In this document: one piece after another, positions 1 through 8,385 of the stretch | Layout: the number at the start of each line of letters is the position of its first letter | How positions within the stretch are numbered: the first letter of the stretch is position 1 | Position numbers and translations under genes: made by a program | Assembly (NCBI RefSeq): GCF_026340465.1 | Contig: NZ_JAPEPC010000001.1 | Location: 5,337,001 to 5,401,000 of the forward strand | Direction: 5' to 3' | Length of the DNA stretch: 64,000 nucleotides | From: Streptomyces sp. NBC_01306 | Lineage (GTDB): Bacteria > Actinomycetota > Actinomycetes > Streptomycetales > Streptomycetaceae | The notes under the pieces: generated by a model | What the model saw: only the letters and a program-made list of their open reading frames with translations | Database searches by the model: none | Told to the model about the DNA's origin: nothing

Positions 1-712
1 CCCTGCCGTGGATCTCGGTGAACTCGGGCCCGTCCAGGGACAGCCCGTTGCCGCTGAGCGCCAGTTGCAGCGGCCGTACGGACTGGCTCGGCAGCAGCAG
101 CTCGTGGTGCTGGCGCAGGTGCTGCACGACGGCCCGGTCGATGGCCTCGCCGCCGACCGGGATCCGCTCGGCTGTCACGATCGAGCCGAGCGAGAGGACG
201 GCGATCTGCGTGGTCGCCGCGCCGCAGACCATGATCATGGTGGCGGTCGGCTGCTCGACGGGGAGCCCGCAGCCGACGGCGGCGGCGATGAGGGTGTCGA
301 CCAGCTCGACCCTCCGGGCGCCGAGACCGATCAGGGTCTCGACCGTGGCGCGCTGCGCCAGCGGGTCGGACTCGTGCGGGGTGCACGCGGCGGCGCGCAG
401 CATCGGGGTGCGGCGCAGCCTGCGCCGCAGCTTGTCGCCGAGCAGGTGTGCCAGCATCCGCCGGGCCAGGTCGATGTCGACGACGGTGCCACCGGATACG
501 GGGCGCGCCACCCGGATGTAGCCGGGGGTACGGCCGGTCATCTGCTCGGCGAAGGTGCCGACGGCGATGAGCGCGTCCGTGCGGCTGTTCACCGCGACGA
601 CGCTCGGCTCGTCCACGACGAGACCCATGCCCTTGACGAACACCCGGGTCCGAGCGGCCCCGAGGTCGACGGCTACCTGGCAACGGCGCAACTGATCAAG
701 ACTGACGGTCAC
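1..712 (-). CDS. mbl: Mbl/MreB-like actin-family protein (partial; C-terminus beyond window)
   Basis: This is the first 237 codons of an actin-fold protein; MreB relatives are usually about 340 residues, so roughly the last third lies off the left edge. The start is GTG at 712 with GGGAG upstream. The phosphate-1 loop reads VDLGAARTRVFV (residues 15-26), the equivalent of MreB DLGTANTLVY, and the phosphate-2 region reads VCGAATTQIAVLSLGSIV (about 162-179) followed by GGEAIDRAV. The usual acidic residue and glycine run of phosphate-2 (DIGGGTT) are replaced by CGAATT, so this is a divergent paralogue rather than the canonical mre-operon MreB. By family it should act as a membrane-associated filament protein; in Streptomyces such proteins are linked to spore-wall synthesis. 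The symbol is inferred from divergence and from its position upstream of the fab locus. Confidence 0.72.
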   Translation of the reverse strand, partial: MTVSLDQLRRCQVAVDLGAARTRVFVKGMGLVVDEPSVVAVNSRTDALIAVGTFAEQMTGRTPGYIRVARPVSGGTVVDIDLARRMLAHLLGDKLRRRLRRTPMLRAAACTPHESDPLAQRATVETLIGLGARRVELVDTLIAAAVGCGLPVEQPTATMIMVCGAATTQIAVLSLGSIVTAERIPVGGEAIDRAVVQHLRQHHELLLPSQSVRPLQLALSGNGLSLDGPEFTEIHGR

Positions 713-863
713 GGCACAATCTCCCGAGAAACGCTGAGGCGGAGCACCGGCGGCAGCCGGTCCTCATCGCATCGTGCGACGGCCGCAACCGGTGCGCGCG
801 CTGGGCTGAGCCGCCCGGGTGGTTGCCTGCCCCCGGGGGAGGCCCTCGCCGGAAAGCAAGCTC

Positions 864-1442
864 CTAGTGGGGTGTGTCGGCGGGCTGTACGTCCTGGAGC
901 AGTCCCCAGGTGAATTCGGCGACGGCGGGGTGTCCGCCGGGCAGCGTGAGGGCGAGCCGCCAGCGGGTCGGCGCGGTGCCCTCCATCGGGCGTGCGGGGG
1001 CGAAGGCGCGGGCCGCCTCGTCCACCGTGCACGACCACGGCCGCAGGTCGTCCGCCGTGTGCAGGGGCGGTGCGGCGGCGCCGGGGGCGCGGACCAGCCA
1101 CTCGTTCCACACCGCGCCGCCGGGCCCGGTCAGCACCTCGAACCGCAGTCCCGGCCAGAGCGGCACCGGCCACTGGAGGGCGTCGCACTCCAGGTCGCCG
1201 ATCTTTCTGCGGGCGGTGGCGGAGGGTACCCCGAGCACCGAGCGGTAGCGCTGCGCGGCTCCGCGGGACCGGGGCGAGCGGACCATCGCCTGCCAGCGCC
1301 GGTTCGCCTCGCGCATCTCGGCGAGCGTGACGCCCAGCTCGCGCCGGGCGTCCTCGACGAGGCCCGGCTGATGGTCGGCCATCCGGCGCAGCAGTACCAG
1401 CTGGAAGTCGAGCGGTCCGAACGGGCTCCCTGATCGCGGCAT
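864..1442 (-). CDS. conserved hypothetical protein
   Basis: A 192-residue protein beginning MPRSGSPFGPLDFQLVLL; an upstream in-frame start at 1472 would add ten residues without a better ribosome site. I recognise no domain with a known function. The N-terminal third is helical and basic with a run of alternating charges. The C-terminal half is rich in Trp, Pro and Gly and looks beta-rich, and there is no signal peptide or membrane segment. It is transcribed in the same direction as the Mbl-like gene downstream, about 150 bp away, so it may share regulation with it. Reading frame and codon use fit a real gene; function is unknown. Confidence 0.6.
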   Translation of the reverse strand: MPRSGSPFGPLDFQLVLLRRMADHQPGLVEDARRELGVTLAEMREANRRWQAMVRSPRSRGAAQRYRSVLGVPSATARRKIGDLECDALQWPVPLWPGLRFEVLTGPGGAVWNEWLVRAPGAAAPPLHTADDLRPWSCTVDEAARAFAPARPMEGTAPTRWRLALTLPGGHPAVAEFTWGLLQDVQPADTPH

Positions 1443-1566
1443 ACACCCATCCTGCCCGTACGGCACGCGCACCCGGCCCCTCGGGGTCGGACGGCTCCGG
1501 GCCCCCGTCGGTACGGCTACTGAAGAGGGCCCCGGTATCCGGACGGCTCCCGACGCTGCGAGGCCC

Positions 1567-1998
1567 CTACTCCTCCGTACGTCCCAGCATCCGCTTCAGC
1601 AGGTCCCGCAGTACGGTCCGCTCCCCGGCCGACAGCTCGCCCAGCGGCTCACGCGCGAAGTCCATCGTGGCGCGCAGCTCCCGGGAGGTCCGCCGGCCCG
1701 CATCGGTGGCGGCGGCGAGTTTGATCCGGCGGTCGGCGGGGTCGGGGCGGCGCTCGGCCAGGCCGCGGGCTTCGAGACGGTCGACGATCCCCGTGACGTT
1801 CGACGGCTCGCACTTGAGATGCCCGGCGAGACGGCGCATGGGCATCGCCTCGATGGACAGCAGTCCCAGTACCCGCGCCTGGGCCCCCGTGAGCGAGTGC
1901 ACGGCGGCCGCCTCGTCGTACTCCTGGTGGTACCGGGCGACGACGTCACCGATCAGCTCGACGACTTCCAGGGTCAGCGGGTCTGTACGAGTGGCCAT
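1567..1998 (-). CDS. MarR-family transcriptional regulator
   Basis: A winged-helix regulator of about 143 residues. The chosen start is MATRTDPL at 1998; an upstream ATG at 2016 is possible. The DNA-binding core runs from LTGAQARVLGLL through LAGHLKCEPSNVTGIVDRLE to the wing RRPDPADRRIKLAA, followed by the dimerisation helix ending LGRTEE. It is divergent from the reductase and Ohr genes, the classic arrangement for redox-responsive MarR proteins such as OhrR. The N-terminal sensing cysteine of OhrR is absent. The only cysteine lies in the recognition helix (LKCEPS), so any peroxide or electrophile sensing would have to use that residue or a ligand. A 13-bp palindrome in the shared intergenic region is the likely operator. 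Confidence 0.88.
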   Translation of the reverse strand: MATRTDPLTLEVVELIGDVVARYHQEYDEAAAVHSLTGAQARVLGLLSIEAMPMRRLAGHLKCEPSNVTGIVDRLEARGLAERRPDPADRRIKLAAATDAGRRTSRELRATMDFAREPLGELSAGERTVLRDLLKRMLGRTEE

Positions 1999-2020
1999 GC
2001 TCCCCATCGTACCCACATGC

Positions 2021-2106
2021 TTGACAATCTAAAATATCCAGGAGCATGGTTGTTTCAGGCAGTACATATTTCATGGCATGAAGCTTTGCTCAGGAGGCTG
2101 TAACCG
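2021..2106. promoter_or_regulatory. divergent promoter region with MarR-type palindrome
   Basis: The gap between the MarR gene and the reductase is much more AT-rich than its surroundings. It contains the perfect inverted repeat TTCATGGCATGAA (2070-2082), a plausible operator for the adjacent MarR dimer. TTGACA occurs at 2021-2026, but no good -10 follows at 17 bp (CATGGT at 18 bp is weak). AGGAGG at 2092-2097 is the ribosome site for the reductase at 2107. Assigning the palindrome to this MarR is inference. Confidence 0.5.
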
Positions 2107-3126
2107 ATGTCCGCACTCCCCACGACCGGCCGCGAATGGCACCTCACCGCCCGTCCGAACGGCTGGCCCACCCCGGCGGACTTCGCGCTGCGCGAGGTCC
2201 CGGTGTCCGAGCCCGCCGAGGGCCGGATCCTGGTCCGCAACCTCTACTTCTCGGTCGACCCGTACATGCGCGGCAGGATGAACGACGTGAAGTCGTACAC
2301 ACCGCCCTTCCAGCTCGACAAGCCGATGGAGGGCGGCGCGGTCGGCGAGGTCATCGCGTCGAACGCCGAGGGCTTCGCGGTGGGCGACCATGTCCTGCAC
2401 TTCCTCGGCTGGCGTGAGTACGCGCAGGTGCCCGCCCAGCACGCCACCAAGGTGGACCCCTCGGCCGCCCCGCTCTCCGCCTACCTCGGCGTGCTCGGCA
2501 TGACGGGCCTCACCGCCTACGCCGGTCTCTTCGACGTCGCCTCCTTCAAGGAGGGCGATACGGTCTTCGTCTCCGGCGCCGCGGGTGCTGTCGGCAACCA
2601 GGTCGGCCAGATGGCCAGGATCAAGGGCGCCGCACGCGTCATCGGCTCGGCGGGCTCCGACGAGAAGGTCAGGCACCTTGTCGACGACCTCGGCTTCGAC
2701 GCGGCATTCAACTACAAGAACGGCCCCGTGGCGGAGCAGCTGCGTGAGGCCGCCCCCGACGGCATCGACGTGTACTTCGACAACGTGGGCGGCGAGCACC
2801 TCGAAGCGGCCATCACCTCGTTCAACGTGCACGGCCGCGCCACGATCTGCGGAATGATCTCGCAGTACAACAGCACCGAGGCCACCCCGGCCCCGCGCAA
2901 CCTCGCCCTGGTCATCGGCAAGCGGCTGCGGCTCCAGGGGATGCTCGTCGGCGACCACGCCGCGCTCCAGCCGCAGTTCGTCAAGGATGTCGCCGGCTGG
3001 ATCGCCTCGGGGGAGCTGAAGTACCAGGAAACGGTCGTCGAAGGCGTCGAGCAGGGCGTCGAGGCGTTTCTCGGTCTGCTCCGCGGTGAGAACACCGGGA
3101 AGATGATCGTCGCCGTCAACCAGTAG
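2107..3126 (+). CDS. NADP-dependent oxidoreductase, MDR superfamily (CurA/prostaglandin-reductase type)
   Basis: A 339-residue medium-chain reductase without zinc ligands. The N-terminal GroES-like domain includes NLYFSVDPYMRGRM (about 45-58), the signature of the CurA/leukotriene-B4 reductase branch. The Rossmann domain carries GAAGAVGNQVGQ (157-168), followed by VIGSAGSDEK and FDAAFNYKN. Such enzymes reduce activated carbon-carbon double bonds of enones using NADPH, and detoxification of electrophiles is the usual interpretation. A strong AGGAGG site precedes the ATG. An Ohr-type peroxidase gene follows after 64 bp in the same direction, probably the same operon, and a MarR regulator is divergent. 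The physiological substrate cannot be read from sequence. Confidence 0.9.
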   Translation: MSALPTTGREWHLTARPNGWPTPADFALREVPVSEPAEGRILVRNLYFSVDPYMRGRMNDVKSYTPPFQLDKPMEGGAVGEVIASNAEGFAVGDHVLHFLGWREYAQVPAQHATKVDPSAAPLSAYLGVLGMTGLTAYAGLFDVASFKEGDTVFVSGAAGAVGNQVGQMARIKGAARVIGSAGSDEKVRHLVDDLGFDAAFNYKNGPVAEQLREAAPDGIDVYFDNVGGEHLEAAITSFNVHGRATICGMISQYNSTEATPAPRNLALVIGKRLRLQGMLVGDHAALQPQFVKDVAGWIASGELKYQETVVEGVEQGVEAFLGLLRGENTGKMIVAVNQ

Positions 3127-3190
3127 TCTCGACCCCAGGCCGCCGCGGTCGTGGGCGCGAGACGCGGCGTACACAACAGAAGGAACTCGC

Positions 3191-3619
3191 ATGGCAATCC
3201 AGAAGATCGACGTCGCGTACACCGCTGTCGCCACCGCCGAGAACGGCCGTGACGGCCGGGTCGCCTCCAACGACGGCAACCTCGACGTCGTCGTCAACCC
3301 GCCGAAGGAGATGGGTGGAAGCGGCGCGGGCACCAACCCGGAGCAGCTCTTCGCCGCCGGCTACAGCGCCTGCTTCCAGGGTGCGCTCGGTGTCGTCGCC
3401 CGCCAGGAGAAGGCCGACATCTCCGGCTCGACCGTGACCGCGGCCGTCTCCATCGGCAAGACCGAGCAGGGCGGCTTCGGCCTGGAGGTCACCATCACGG
3501 CCGCCATCCCGAACGTCGACGCCGCCACCGCGCAGTCGCTGATCGAGAAGGCGCACCAGGTGTGCCCGTACTCGAACGCCACCCGCGGCAACATCAAGGT
3601 CGACCTGGCCGTCGCCTGA
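3191..3619 (+). CDS. ohr: organic hydroperoxide resistance protein (Ohr, OsmC superfamily)
   Basis: A 142-residue OsmC-fold thiol peroxidase of normal family length. The two catalytic cysteines are visible as SACFQG (Cys61) and HQVCPYSNA (Cys125), with the conserved NPEQLFAAGY block (Glu51) just before the first. Ohr reduces organic and fatty-acid hydroperoxides in the cytoplasm using the Cys pair, usually recycled by lipoylated proteins. AGAAGGA upstream serves as the ribosome site. It follows the MDR reductase and ends in a terminator-like hairpin, so the unit is probably MDR-ohr under the divergent MarR gene. The family assignment is strong because both cysteine motifs are intact. Confidence 0.95.
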   Translation: MAIQKIDVAYTAVATAENGRDGRVASNDGNLDVVVNPPKEMGGSGAGTNPEQLFAAGYSACFQGALGVVARQEKADISGSTVTAAVSIGKTEQGGFGLEVTITAAIPNVDAATAQSLIEKAHQVCPYSNATRGNIKVDLAVA

Positions 3620-3655
3620 TCATGACCGGCTGATCCCGGCTCCGGCCGGGACCAG

Positions 3656-3722
3656 GAAGGGCCGCAACCGCTCCGGCGGGACGCATCACCAGCGTTCCGC
3701 TCCAGCGGGGGCGGCCCTTTGT
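3656..3722 (+). terminator. probable transcription terminator after ohr
   Basis: AAGGGCCGC (3657-3665) is complementary to GCGGCCCTT (3711-3719) and ends in TTT, with further GC-rich self-complementarity between the arms. The position just past the ohr stop supports a terminator. Confidence 0.55.
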
Positions 3723-3901
3723 CCGTGTATCAGGGGGTTGCGTCGTCATTCTTCCCTGGGGCACCGCCTTCCTGCCGCCGCCACCGCAGTTGCAGCCATT
3801 GCCCGCCGAACTGCGCTGTGCGTACCGTGTGTTCGTGATTCCGGTCATCGGCCGGAGTTTCGAACGCTGGAGCAATGAACAGAAGGGTTGGGTGGACCAC
3901 C

Positions 3902-4672
3902 ATGGGACGACTGGTCCCGGCGGTGACCAGGGCGCTGGACATGCTTGAGCTCTTCCTCGAAGGGGACGGTTCGCTCTCCGCGCCCGATGTGACCCGCAGG
4001 CTTCAGCTGCCGCGCACCACGGTGCACGAACTGCTCACCACCCTCGCGGCGCGTGCCTATCTGGTGCCGGTACCCGAGCAGCCCGGCCACTACCGGCTCG
4101 GCGTACGGACGTACCAGCTCGGCAGCCGGTACGCGGAACAGCTCGATCTCGCGGCCGAGGGGCAGCGGGTCGCCCGCGCGGTCGCCGAGACCTGCGACGA
4201 GACCGTCCATGTCGCCATCCTGGAGGACACCGACGTCATCTACATCGCGAAGGTCGACTCCACCCACGCGGTCCGGATGGTCTCGGCCGCCGGGCGGCGG
4301 CTGCCCGCGCACTGCACGTCCGTCGGCAAGATGCTGCTCGCCTCGCTGCCCGACGCCGAGCTGACCGCGCGGATATCCGGGCGGGAACTCGCCGCGATGA
4401 CGCCGGACAGCGTGACCGACCCCGCCGCCCTGCGGGAGGCGCTCGCCGTCGTCGGAGAGCGCGGTGTCGCGTCCGAACACCGGGAGTCCAATCCGGATGT
4501 GAGCTGTGTGGCGGCTCCGGTGCGCGACGGATCGGGGCGGGTGGTCGCCGCACTCTCCATCTCGGTCCCGATGATCCGCTGGAGCGAGGAGCGCGAGAGC
4601 GAGCTGGAACAGCTGGCGCTGGACGGCGCGGCGGAACTCTCCACCCGGCTCGGCCACCGGGGGCGGGCGTGA
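3902..4672 (+). CDS. IclR-family transcriptional regulator of the sugar-acid locus
   Basis: A 256-residue regulator, taking ATG at 3902 (MGRLVPAVTRALDMLEL); a longer start at 3875 is in frame. The N-terminal winged helix spans about residues 5-65 (LSAPDVTRRLQLPRTTVHELL). The IclR effector domain follows from about 75, with the typical VHVAILEDTDVIYIAKVDS, LPAHCTSVGKMLLA and GVASEHRESNPDVSCVAAPV blocks. It overlaps the downstream lactonase gene by GTGA, so the two are translationally coupled. The neighbouring minus-strand transporter and dehydratase operons each carry a similar 28-bp motif, and a partial match (GTTCGTGATTCCG, 3831-3843) lies upstream of this gene. It is the obvious candidate regulator, probably responding to a sugar acid or lactone. 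Confidence 0.9.
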   Translation: MGRLVPAVTRALDMLELFLEGDGSLSAPDVTRRLQLPRTTVHELLTTLAARAYLVPVPEQPGHYRLGVRTYQLGSRYAEQLDLAAEGQRVARAVAETCDETVHVAILEDTDVIYIAKVDSTHAVRMVSAAGRRLPAHCTSVGKMLLASLPDAELTARISGRELAAMTPDSVTDPAALREALAVVGERGVASEHRESNPDVSCVAAPVRDGSGRVVAALSISVPMIRWSEERESELEQLALDGAAELSTRLGHRGRA

Positions 4673-5517
4673 ACCGTCCGGACGTGGCGGTACGGGAGCG
4701 GGCCGCGCTCGGCGAGGGCCCCACCTGGGACGCGGCGGCCGGCCGGCTGATCTGGGTGGACATCCTCTCCGCGCGCGTCCACACCTACGACCCGGCGACC
4801 GGCCGCCGCACGGTCCAGGTCACCGAACAGCACGTCGGCGCCGCGAAGCCGCGCGCCGGCGGCGGTCTTGTGGTCAACCTCCGGGACGGCGTGGGGCTCT
4901 ACGCACCCGGGGGCGGTGCCTTCTCCTGGCTGGTGCACGACCCGGTGCCGGGGAGGCGGGCCAACGACGCGGCGGTCGCCCCCGACGGCGCGCTCTGGGC
5001 CGGGACCATGCGGTATGCGGAAGGCGACCCCGGCGGCGGCACACTGAGCCGGATCGCCCCGGACGGCGCCGTCTCCGGCACCCTGGCCGTCGGCGTCTCC
5101 AACGGAACCGGCTGGAGCCCGGACGGCTCGCTCATGTACTACGTCGACACGCCCACCCGCCGCATCGATGTCTTCGACTTCGACGGTGAACTGCCCCACA
5201 ACCGCAGGGTGTTCGCCACCGTCGAGCCCGGCGCCGGCTTCCCGGACGGGCTCACCGTCGACGCGGACGGCTGTGTCTGGGTGGCGCTCTGGGACGGCGC
5301 GGCCGTCCGCCGCTACACCCCGGCCGGCGCCCTGGACCGTACCGTCGCCCTGGCCGTACAGCGCCCCACCGCCTGTGCGTTCGGCGGCCGGGAGCTGCGC
5401 GACCTCTACATCAGCACGGCCCGCGGCGGACTCACCGCCCCGCACCCGCTCTCCGGCTCACTGCTGGTCGTCCCGGGTGCGGGCCAGGGCCTGCCGCAGC
5501 CGCCCTTCGCGGGCTGA
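4669..5517 (+). CDS. SMP-30/gluconolactonase-family sugar lactonase
   Basis: A 282-residue six-bladed beta-propeller protein starting at GTG 4669, overlapping the IclR stop. The divalent-metal ligands of the family are placed as expected: Glu16 in LGEGPTWD, Asn99 in RRANDAAVAPDG, Asn145 in GVSNGTGWSPDG and Asp193 in GFPDGLTVDADG. These enzymes hydrolyse aldonolactones (gluconolactone, galactonolactone, arabinonolactone) to the open acids. Next to a ChvE-type importer and an acid dehydratase, it would supply the lactonase step of an oxidative, non-phosphorylative sugar pathway. Which sugar is used is not determined by sequence. It converges on the permease gene across only 16 bp. Confidence 0.9.
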   Translation: MNRPDVAVRERAALGEGPTWDAAAGRLIWVDILSARVHTYDPATGRRTVQVTEQHVGAAKPRAGGGLVVNLRDGVGLYAPGGGAFSWLVHDPVPGRRANDAAVAPDGALWAGTMRYAEGDPGGGTLSRIAPDGAVSGTLAVGVSNGTGWSPDGSLMYYVDTPTRRIDVFDFDGELPHNRRVFATVEPGAGFPDGLTVDADGCVWVALWDGAAVRRYTPAGALDRTVALAVQRPTACAFGGRELRDLYISTARGGLTAPHPLSGSLLVVPGAGQGLPQPPFAG

Positions 5518-5533
5518 GCTGCGGGTAAAGGGG

Positions 5534-6769
5534 TTACGAACCGACCCGGCGCTTGTTGTAGACATCGAAGCCGACCGCGGCCAGCAGCACCAGGCCCTTG
5601 ATGACCTGCTGGTAGTCGCTGCCGATGCCCACAAGAGACATGCCGTTGTTGAGCACGCCGAGCACCAGACCGCCGATGACCGCACCGAGAACCGTGCCGA
5701 CACCGCCGCTCATCGAGGCACCACCGATGAACGACGCGGCGATGGCCTCCAGTTCGAAGTTGATGCCGGCGTTGGGGGTGCCCGCGTTGAGGCGGGCCGC
5801 GAAGACGATGCCCGCCAGTGCCGCCAGCAGGCCCATGTTCACGAAGACCAGGAAGGTCACCCGCTTGTCCTTGACGCCGGACAGTTTGGCCGCGGGGCGG
5901 TTGCCGCCGAGCGCGTACACATGACGCCCGATGACCGCGTTGCGTATCACGAAGCCGAGGCCGATGAGCAGGCCGCCCAGCACCAGCAGCACCACCGGCA
6001 CACCGCGGTAGCTCGCCAGGGTCATGGTGAAGGCCACCACGGCAGCGACCATCGCCACGCACTTGGTGACGAAGAGCCCGCGCGGGAGGATGTCGAGTCC
6101 GTACGCCTTCTCACGGCGGCGCGAGCGCAGCTCCTGCACCAGCACGACCGCGATCAGCACAAGTCCCAGCAGGAGCGTGAGGTTGTGGTAGTTCGTGTCC
6201 GGTCCCACCGCGGGCAGATAGCCGGTGGCGATCTTCTGGAACCCCTCGGGAAACGGGCTGAGCGACTGCGAGCCGAGCAGGATCTGCGTGGCGCCCCGGA
6301 AGATCAGCATCCCGGCGAGCGTGACGATGAAGGACGGTATCCCCACGTACGCGATCCAGAAGCCCTGCCAGGCCCCCGCGACCACGCCGATGAGGAGGGC
6401 GACGACCAGCGCGAGCACCCAGGGGACCTTGTGCTGGACCATCATCACGGCGCCGGCCGCGGAGACGAACGCCGCCAGGGAGCCGACGGACAGATCGATA
6501 TGGCCCGCGATGATGACGATCATCATGCCGATGGCCAGCACCAGGATGTAGCTGTTCTGGAGGACGAGGTTGGTGACGTTGTTCGGCTTGAGCAGTACGC
6601 CGCCGGTCCAGATCTGGAACAGGACGACGATCAGGCCGAGCGCGATCAGCATCCCGTACTGGCGCATGTTGCGGCGTACGGCCTCCATCAGGAGGGCTCC
6701 GGTGGCGGAGCGCGGCGGGTTCGGCGCCGGTGGGGCGCCCTTCGGGGTGTCGGTGGTGACCGGGCCCAT
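5534..6769 (-). CDS. sugar ABC transporter permease (GguB/MmsB/XylH type)
   Basis: A 411-residue polytopic membrane protein of the branched-chain amino acid/ribose permease superfamily with about ten hydrophobic segments. Characteristic blocks include GGVLLKPNNVTNLVLQNSY, IAGHIDLSVGSLAAFVSA near the N-terminal third, and GMSLVGIGSDYQQVIKGLVL near the C-terminus. ISAAM-like and EAIAASFIGGASMSGGVGTV motifs are typical of the MmsB branch. It starts at ATG 6769, immediately after the ATPase stop, and is the last gene of an operon U32-like, SBP, ATPase, permease. With its partners it imports monosaccharides, in this subfamily xylose, arabinose, galactose or glucose. Confidence 0.93.
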   Translation of the reverse strand: MGPVTTDTPKGAPPAPNPPRSATGALLMEAVRRNMRQYGMLIALGLIVVLFQIWTGGVLLKPNNVTNLVLQNSYILVLAIGMMIVIIAGHIDLSVGSLAAFVSAAGAVMMVQHKVPWVLALVVALLIGVVAGAWQGFWIAYVGIPSFIVTLAGMLIFRGATQILLGSQSLSPFPEGFQKIATGYLPAVGPDTNYHNLTLLLGLVLIAVVLVQELRSRRREKAYGLDILPRGLFVTKCVAMVAAVVAFTMTLASYRGVPVVLLVLGGLLIGLGFVIRNAVIGRHVYALGGNRPAAKLSGVKDKRVTFLVFVNMGLLAALAGIVFAARLNAGTPNAGINFELEAIAASFIGGASMSGGVGTVLGAVIGGLVLGVLNNGMSLVGIGSDYQQVIKGLVLLAAVGFDVYNKRRVGS

Positions 6770-6774
6770 GGCGG

Positions 6775-8385
6775 TTACCTCTTGTCCGTGGTCATGTGGC
6801 GCATCAGCACTTCCTGGTCCGCTTCCGCCCGCGTGACCTCACCGGTGAGCCGGCCGGCCGCCATCGTGTAGATGCGGTCGCACATGCCCAGCAGCTCGGG
6901 GAGTTCGGACGAGATGAAGATGACGGCTCTGCCTTCGGCGGCGAGCTGGTCGATGACGGTGTAGATCTCGTACTTGGCACCGACGTCGATACCGCGCGTC
7001 GGCTCGTCGAGGATGAGCACATCAGGACCCGCGAAGATCCACTTGCTCAGGACGACCTTCTGCTGGTTCCCGCCGGACAACCGTCCGACCTGCTCGAAGA
7101 CGGTCGGGGCCTTGATGTTCATGGACCTGCGGTACGACTCGGCGACCCGGGTCTCCTGGTGCTCGTCGACCACACCGCGCCGGGAGACCTTCGGCAGCGC
7201 GCTCATGGTGATGTTGCGGCTGATGGTGTCGATGAGATTGAGGCCGTACTGCTTGCGGTCCTCGGTGACATAGGCGATGCCGTGCCGGACCGCCTCGGGC
7301 ACGGTCCTGGTACGGATCTCCTTGCCGTCCTTCAGCACGGTCCCGCTGATGCCGCGCCCGTACGACCGCCCGAAGAGGCTCATCGCCAGCTCGGTGCGGC
7401 CCGCGCCCATCAGTCCGGCGATGCCGACGATCTCACCCCTGCGCACCTGAAGCGATACGTCGTCGACCACCTTGCGCTGCTGGTCGATGGGGTGGTGCGC
7501 GGTCCACCCCCGCACTTCGAGCGCCGGGTGCGCGCCGGGATCGCCCGCGTAGGGGGTGCGCTCGGGGAAGCGGTGGTCGAGGTCGCGGCCGACCATGCCC
7601 CGGATGATGCGGTCCTCGGTCATCTCCGGGGCCTTCACATCGAGGGTCTCGATGGTGCGGCCGTCCCGGATGATGGTGACGGAGTCGGCGACCGCGGAGA
7701 TCTCGTTGAGTTTGTGCGAGATGATGATCGAGGTGATGCCCTGGTCCTTCAACTCCAGTATGAGTCGCAGGAGTTGTGCCGAGTCCTCGTCGTTCAGTGC
7801 GGCGGTCGGCTCGTCCAGGATGAGGAGTTCCACCTCTTTGGAGAGCGCCTTGGCGATCTCCACGAGCTGCTGCTTGCCGACCCCGATGTCCGCCACCCGG
7901 GTCTGCGGATGCTCATGGAGACCGACCCGCCGCAGCAGCTCCGCCGCGTGTTTCAGCGTCTCGTTCCAGCTGATGACACCGCGGGTGGCGTGCTCGTTGC
8001 CCAGGAAGATGTTCTCGGCGATCGAGAGATACGGGATGAGCGCCAGCTCCTGGTGGATGATGACGATGCCGCGCGCCTCGCTGGCCCTGATGTCCTTGAA
8101 GGCGCAGCCCTCGCCGCGAAAGAGGATGTCCCCCTCGTAACTCCCGTGCGGATGAACCCCGCTGAGGACCTTCATCAGGGTCGACTTGCCCGCGCCGTTC
8201 TCGCCGCAGATGGCGTGCACCTCGCCCTCGGCGACGGTCAGTGAGACGTCGGAGAGGGCTCGGACGCCGGGAAACGTCTTGACGATCGAGCGCATCTCCA
8301 GCACCGGGGTGTGTGTCCCGGCCACCGCTGCGCCGTTCCCGGGCACCGCTGTGCCTGGCCCGGGCACCTGCCTGCCGCCGGTCAC
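6775..8385 (-). CDS. sugar ABC transporter ATP-binding protein (GguA/MmsA/XylG type)
   Basis: A 536-residue duplicated ATPase. The first cassette has Walker A GENGAGKST, the CUT2-type signature region IGVGKQQLVEIAKALS and Walker B LLILDEPTAAL. The second has the degenerate Walker A GLMGAGRTELAMS, signature RLSGGNQQKVVLSKWI and Walker B DVLILDEPTRGIDVGAKYEIY. One degenerate nucleotide site is the rule in CUT2 sugar transporters. The GTG start overlaps the stop of the binding-protein gene (GTGA). An unusually long Gly/Pro/Val-rich N-terminal leader of about 25 residues precedes the conserved LEMRSIVKTFPGVRAL and may not belong to the folded protein. Confidence 0.94.
   Translation of the reverse strand: MTGGRQVPGPGTAVPGNGAAVAGTHTPVLEMRSIVKTFPGVRALSDVSLTVAEGEVHAICGENGAGKSTLMKVLSGVHPHGSYEGDILFRGEGCAFKDIRASEARGIVIIHQELALIPYLSIAENIFLGNEHATRGVISWNETLKHAAELLRRVGLHEHPQTRVADIGVGKQQLVEIAKALSKEVELLILDEPTAALNDEDSAQLLRLILELKDQGITSIIISHKLNEISAVADSVTIIRDGRTIETLDVKAPEMTEDRIIRGMVGRDLDHRFPERTPYAGDPGAHPALEVRGWTAHHPIDQQRKVVDDVSLQVRRGEIVGIAGLMGAGRTELAMSLFGRSYGRGISGTVLKDGKEIRTRTVPEAVRHGIAYVTEDRKQYGLNLIDTISRNITMSALPKVSRRGVVDEHQETRVAESYRRSMNIKAPTVFEQVGRLSGGNQQKVVLSKWIFAGPDVLILDEPTRGIDVGAKYEIYTVIDQLAAEGRAVIFISSELPELLGMCDRIYTMAAGRLTGEVTRAEADQEVLMRHMTTDKR

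Noticed and set aside
2021..2049. A strong sigma-70-type promoter starting at TTGACA
   Set aside because: No acceptable -10 hexamer follows at 16-19 bp, so it is mentioned only within the regulatory region.
5168..6871. A 567-codon plus-strand frame across the lactonase end and permease gene
   Set aside because: Repeated EHHR/DDDQ-type composition typical of the antisense of a membrane protein gene; no start signal or motif.
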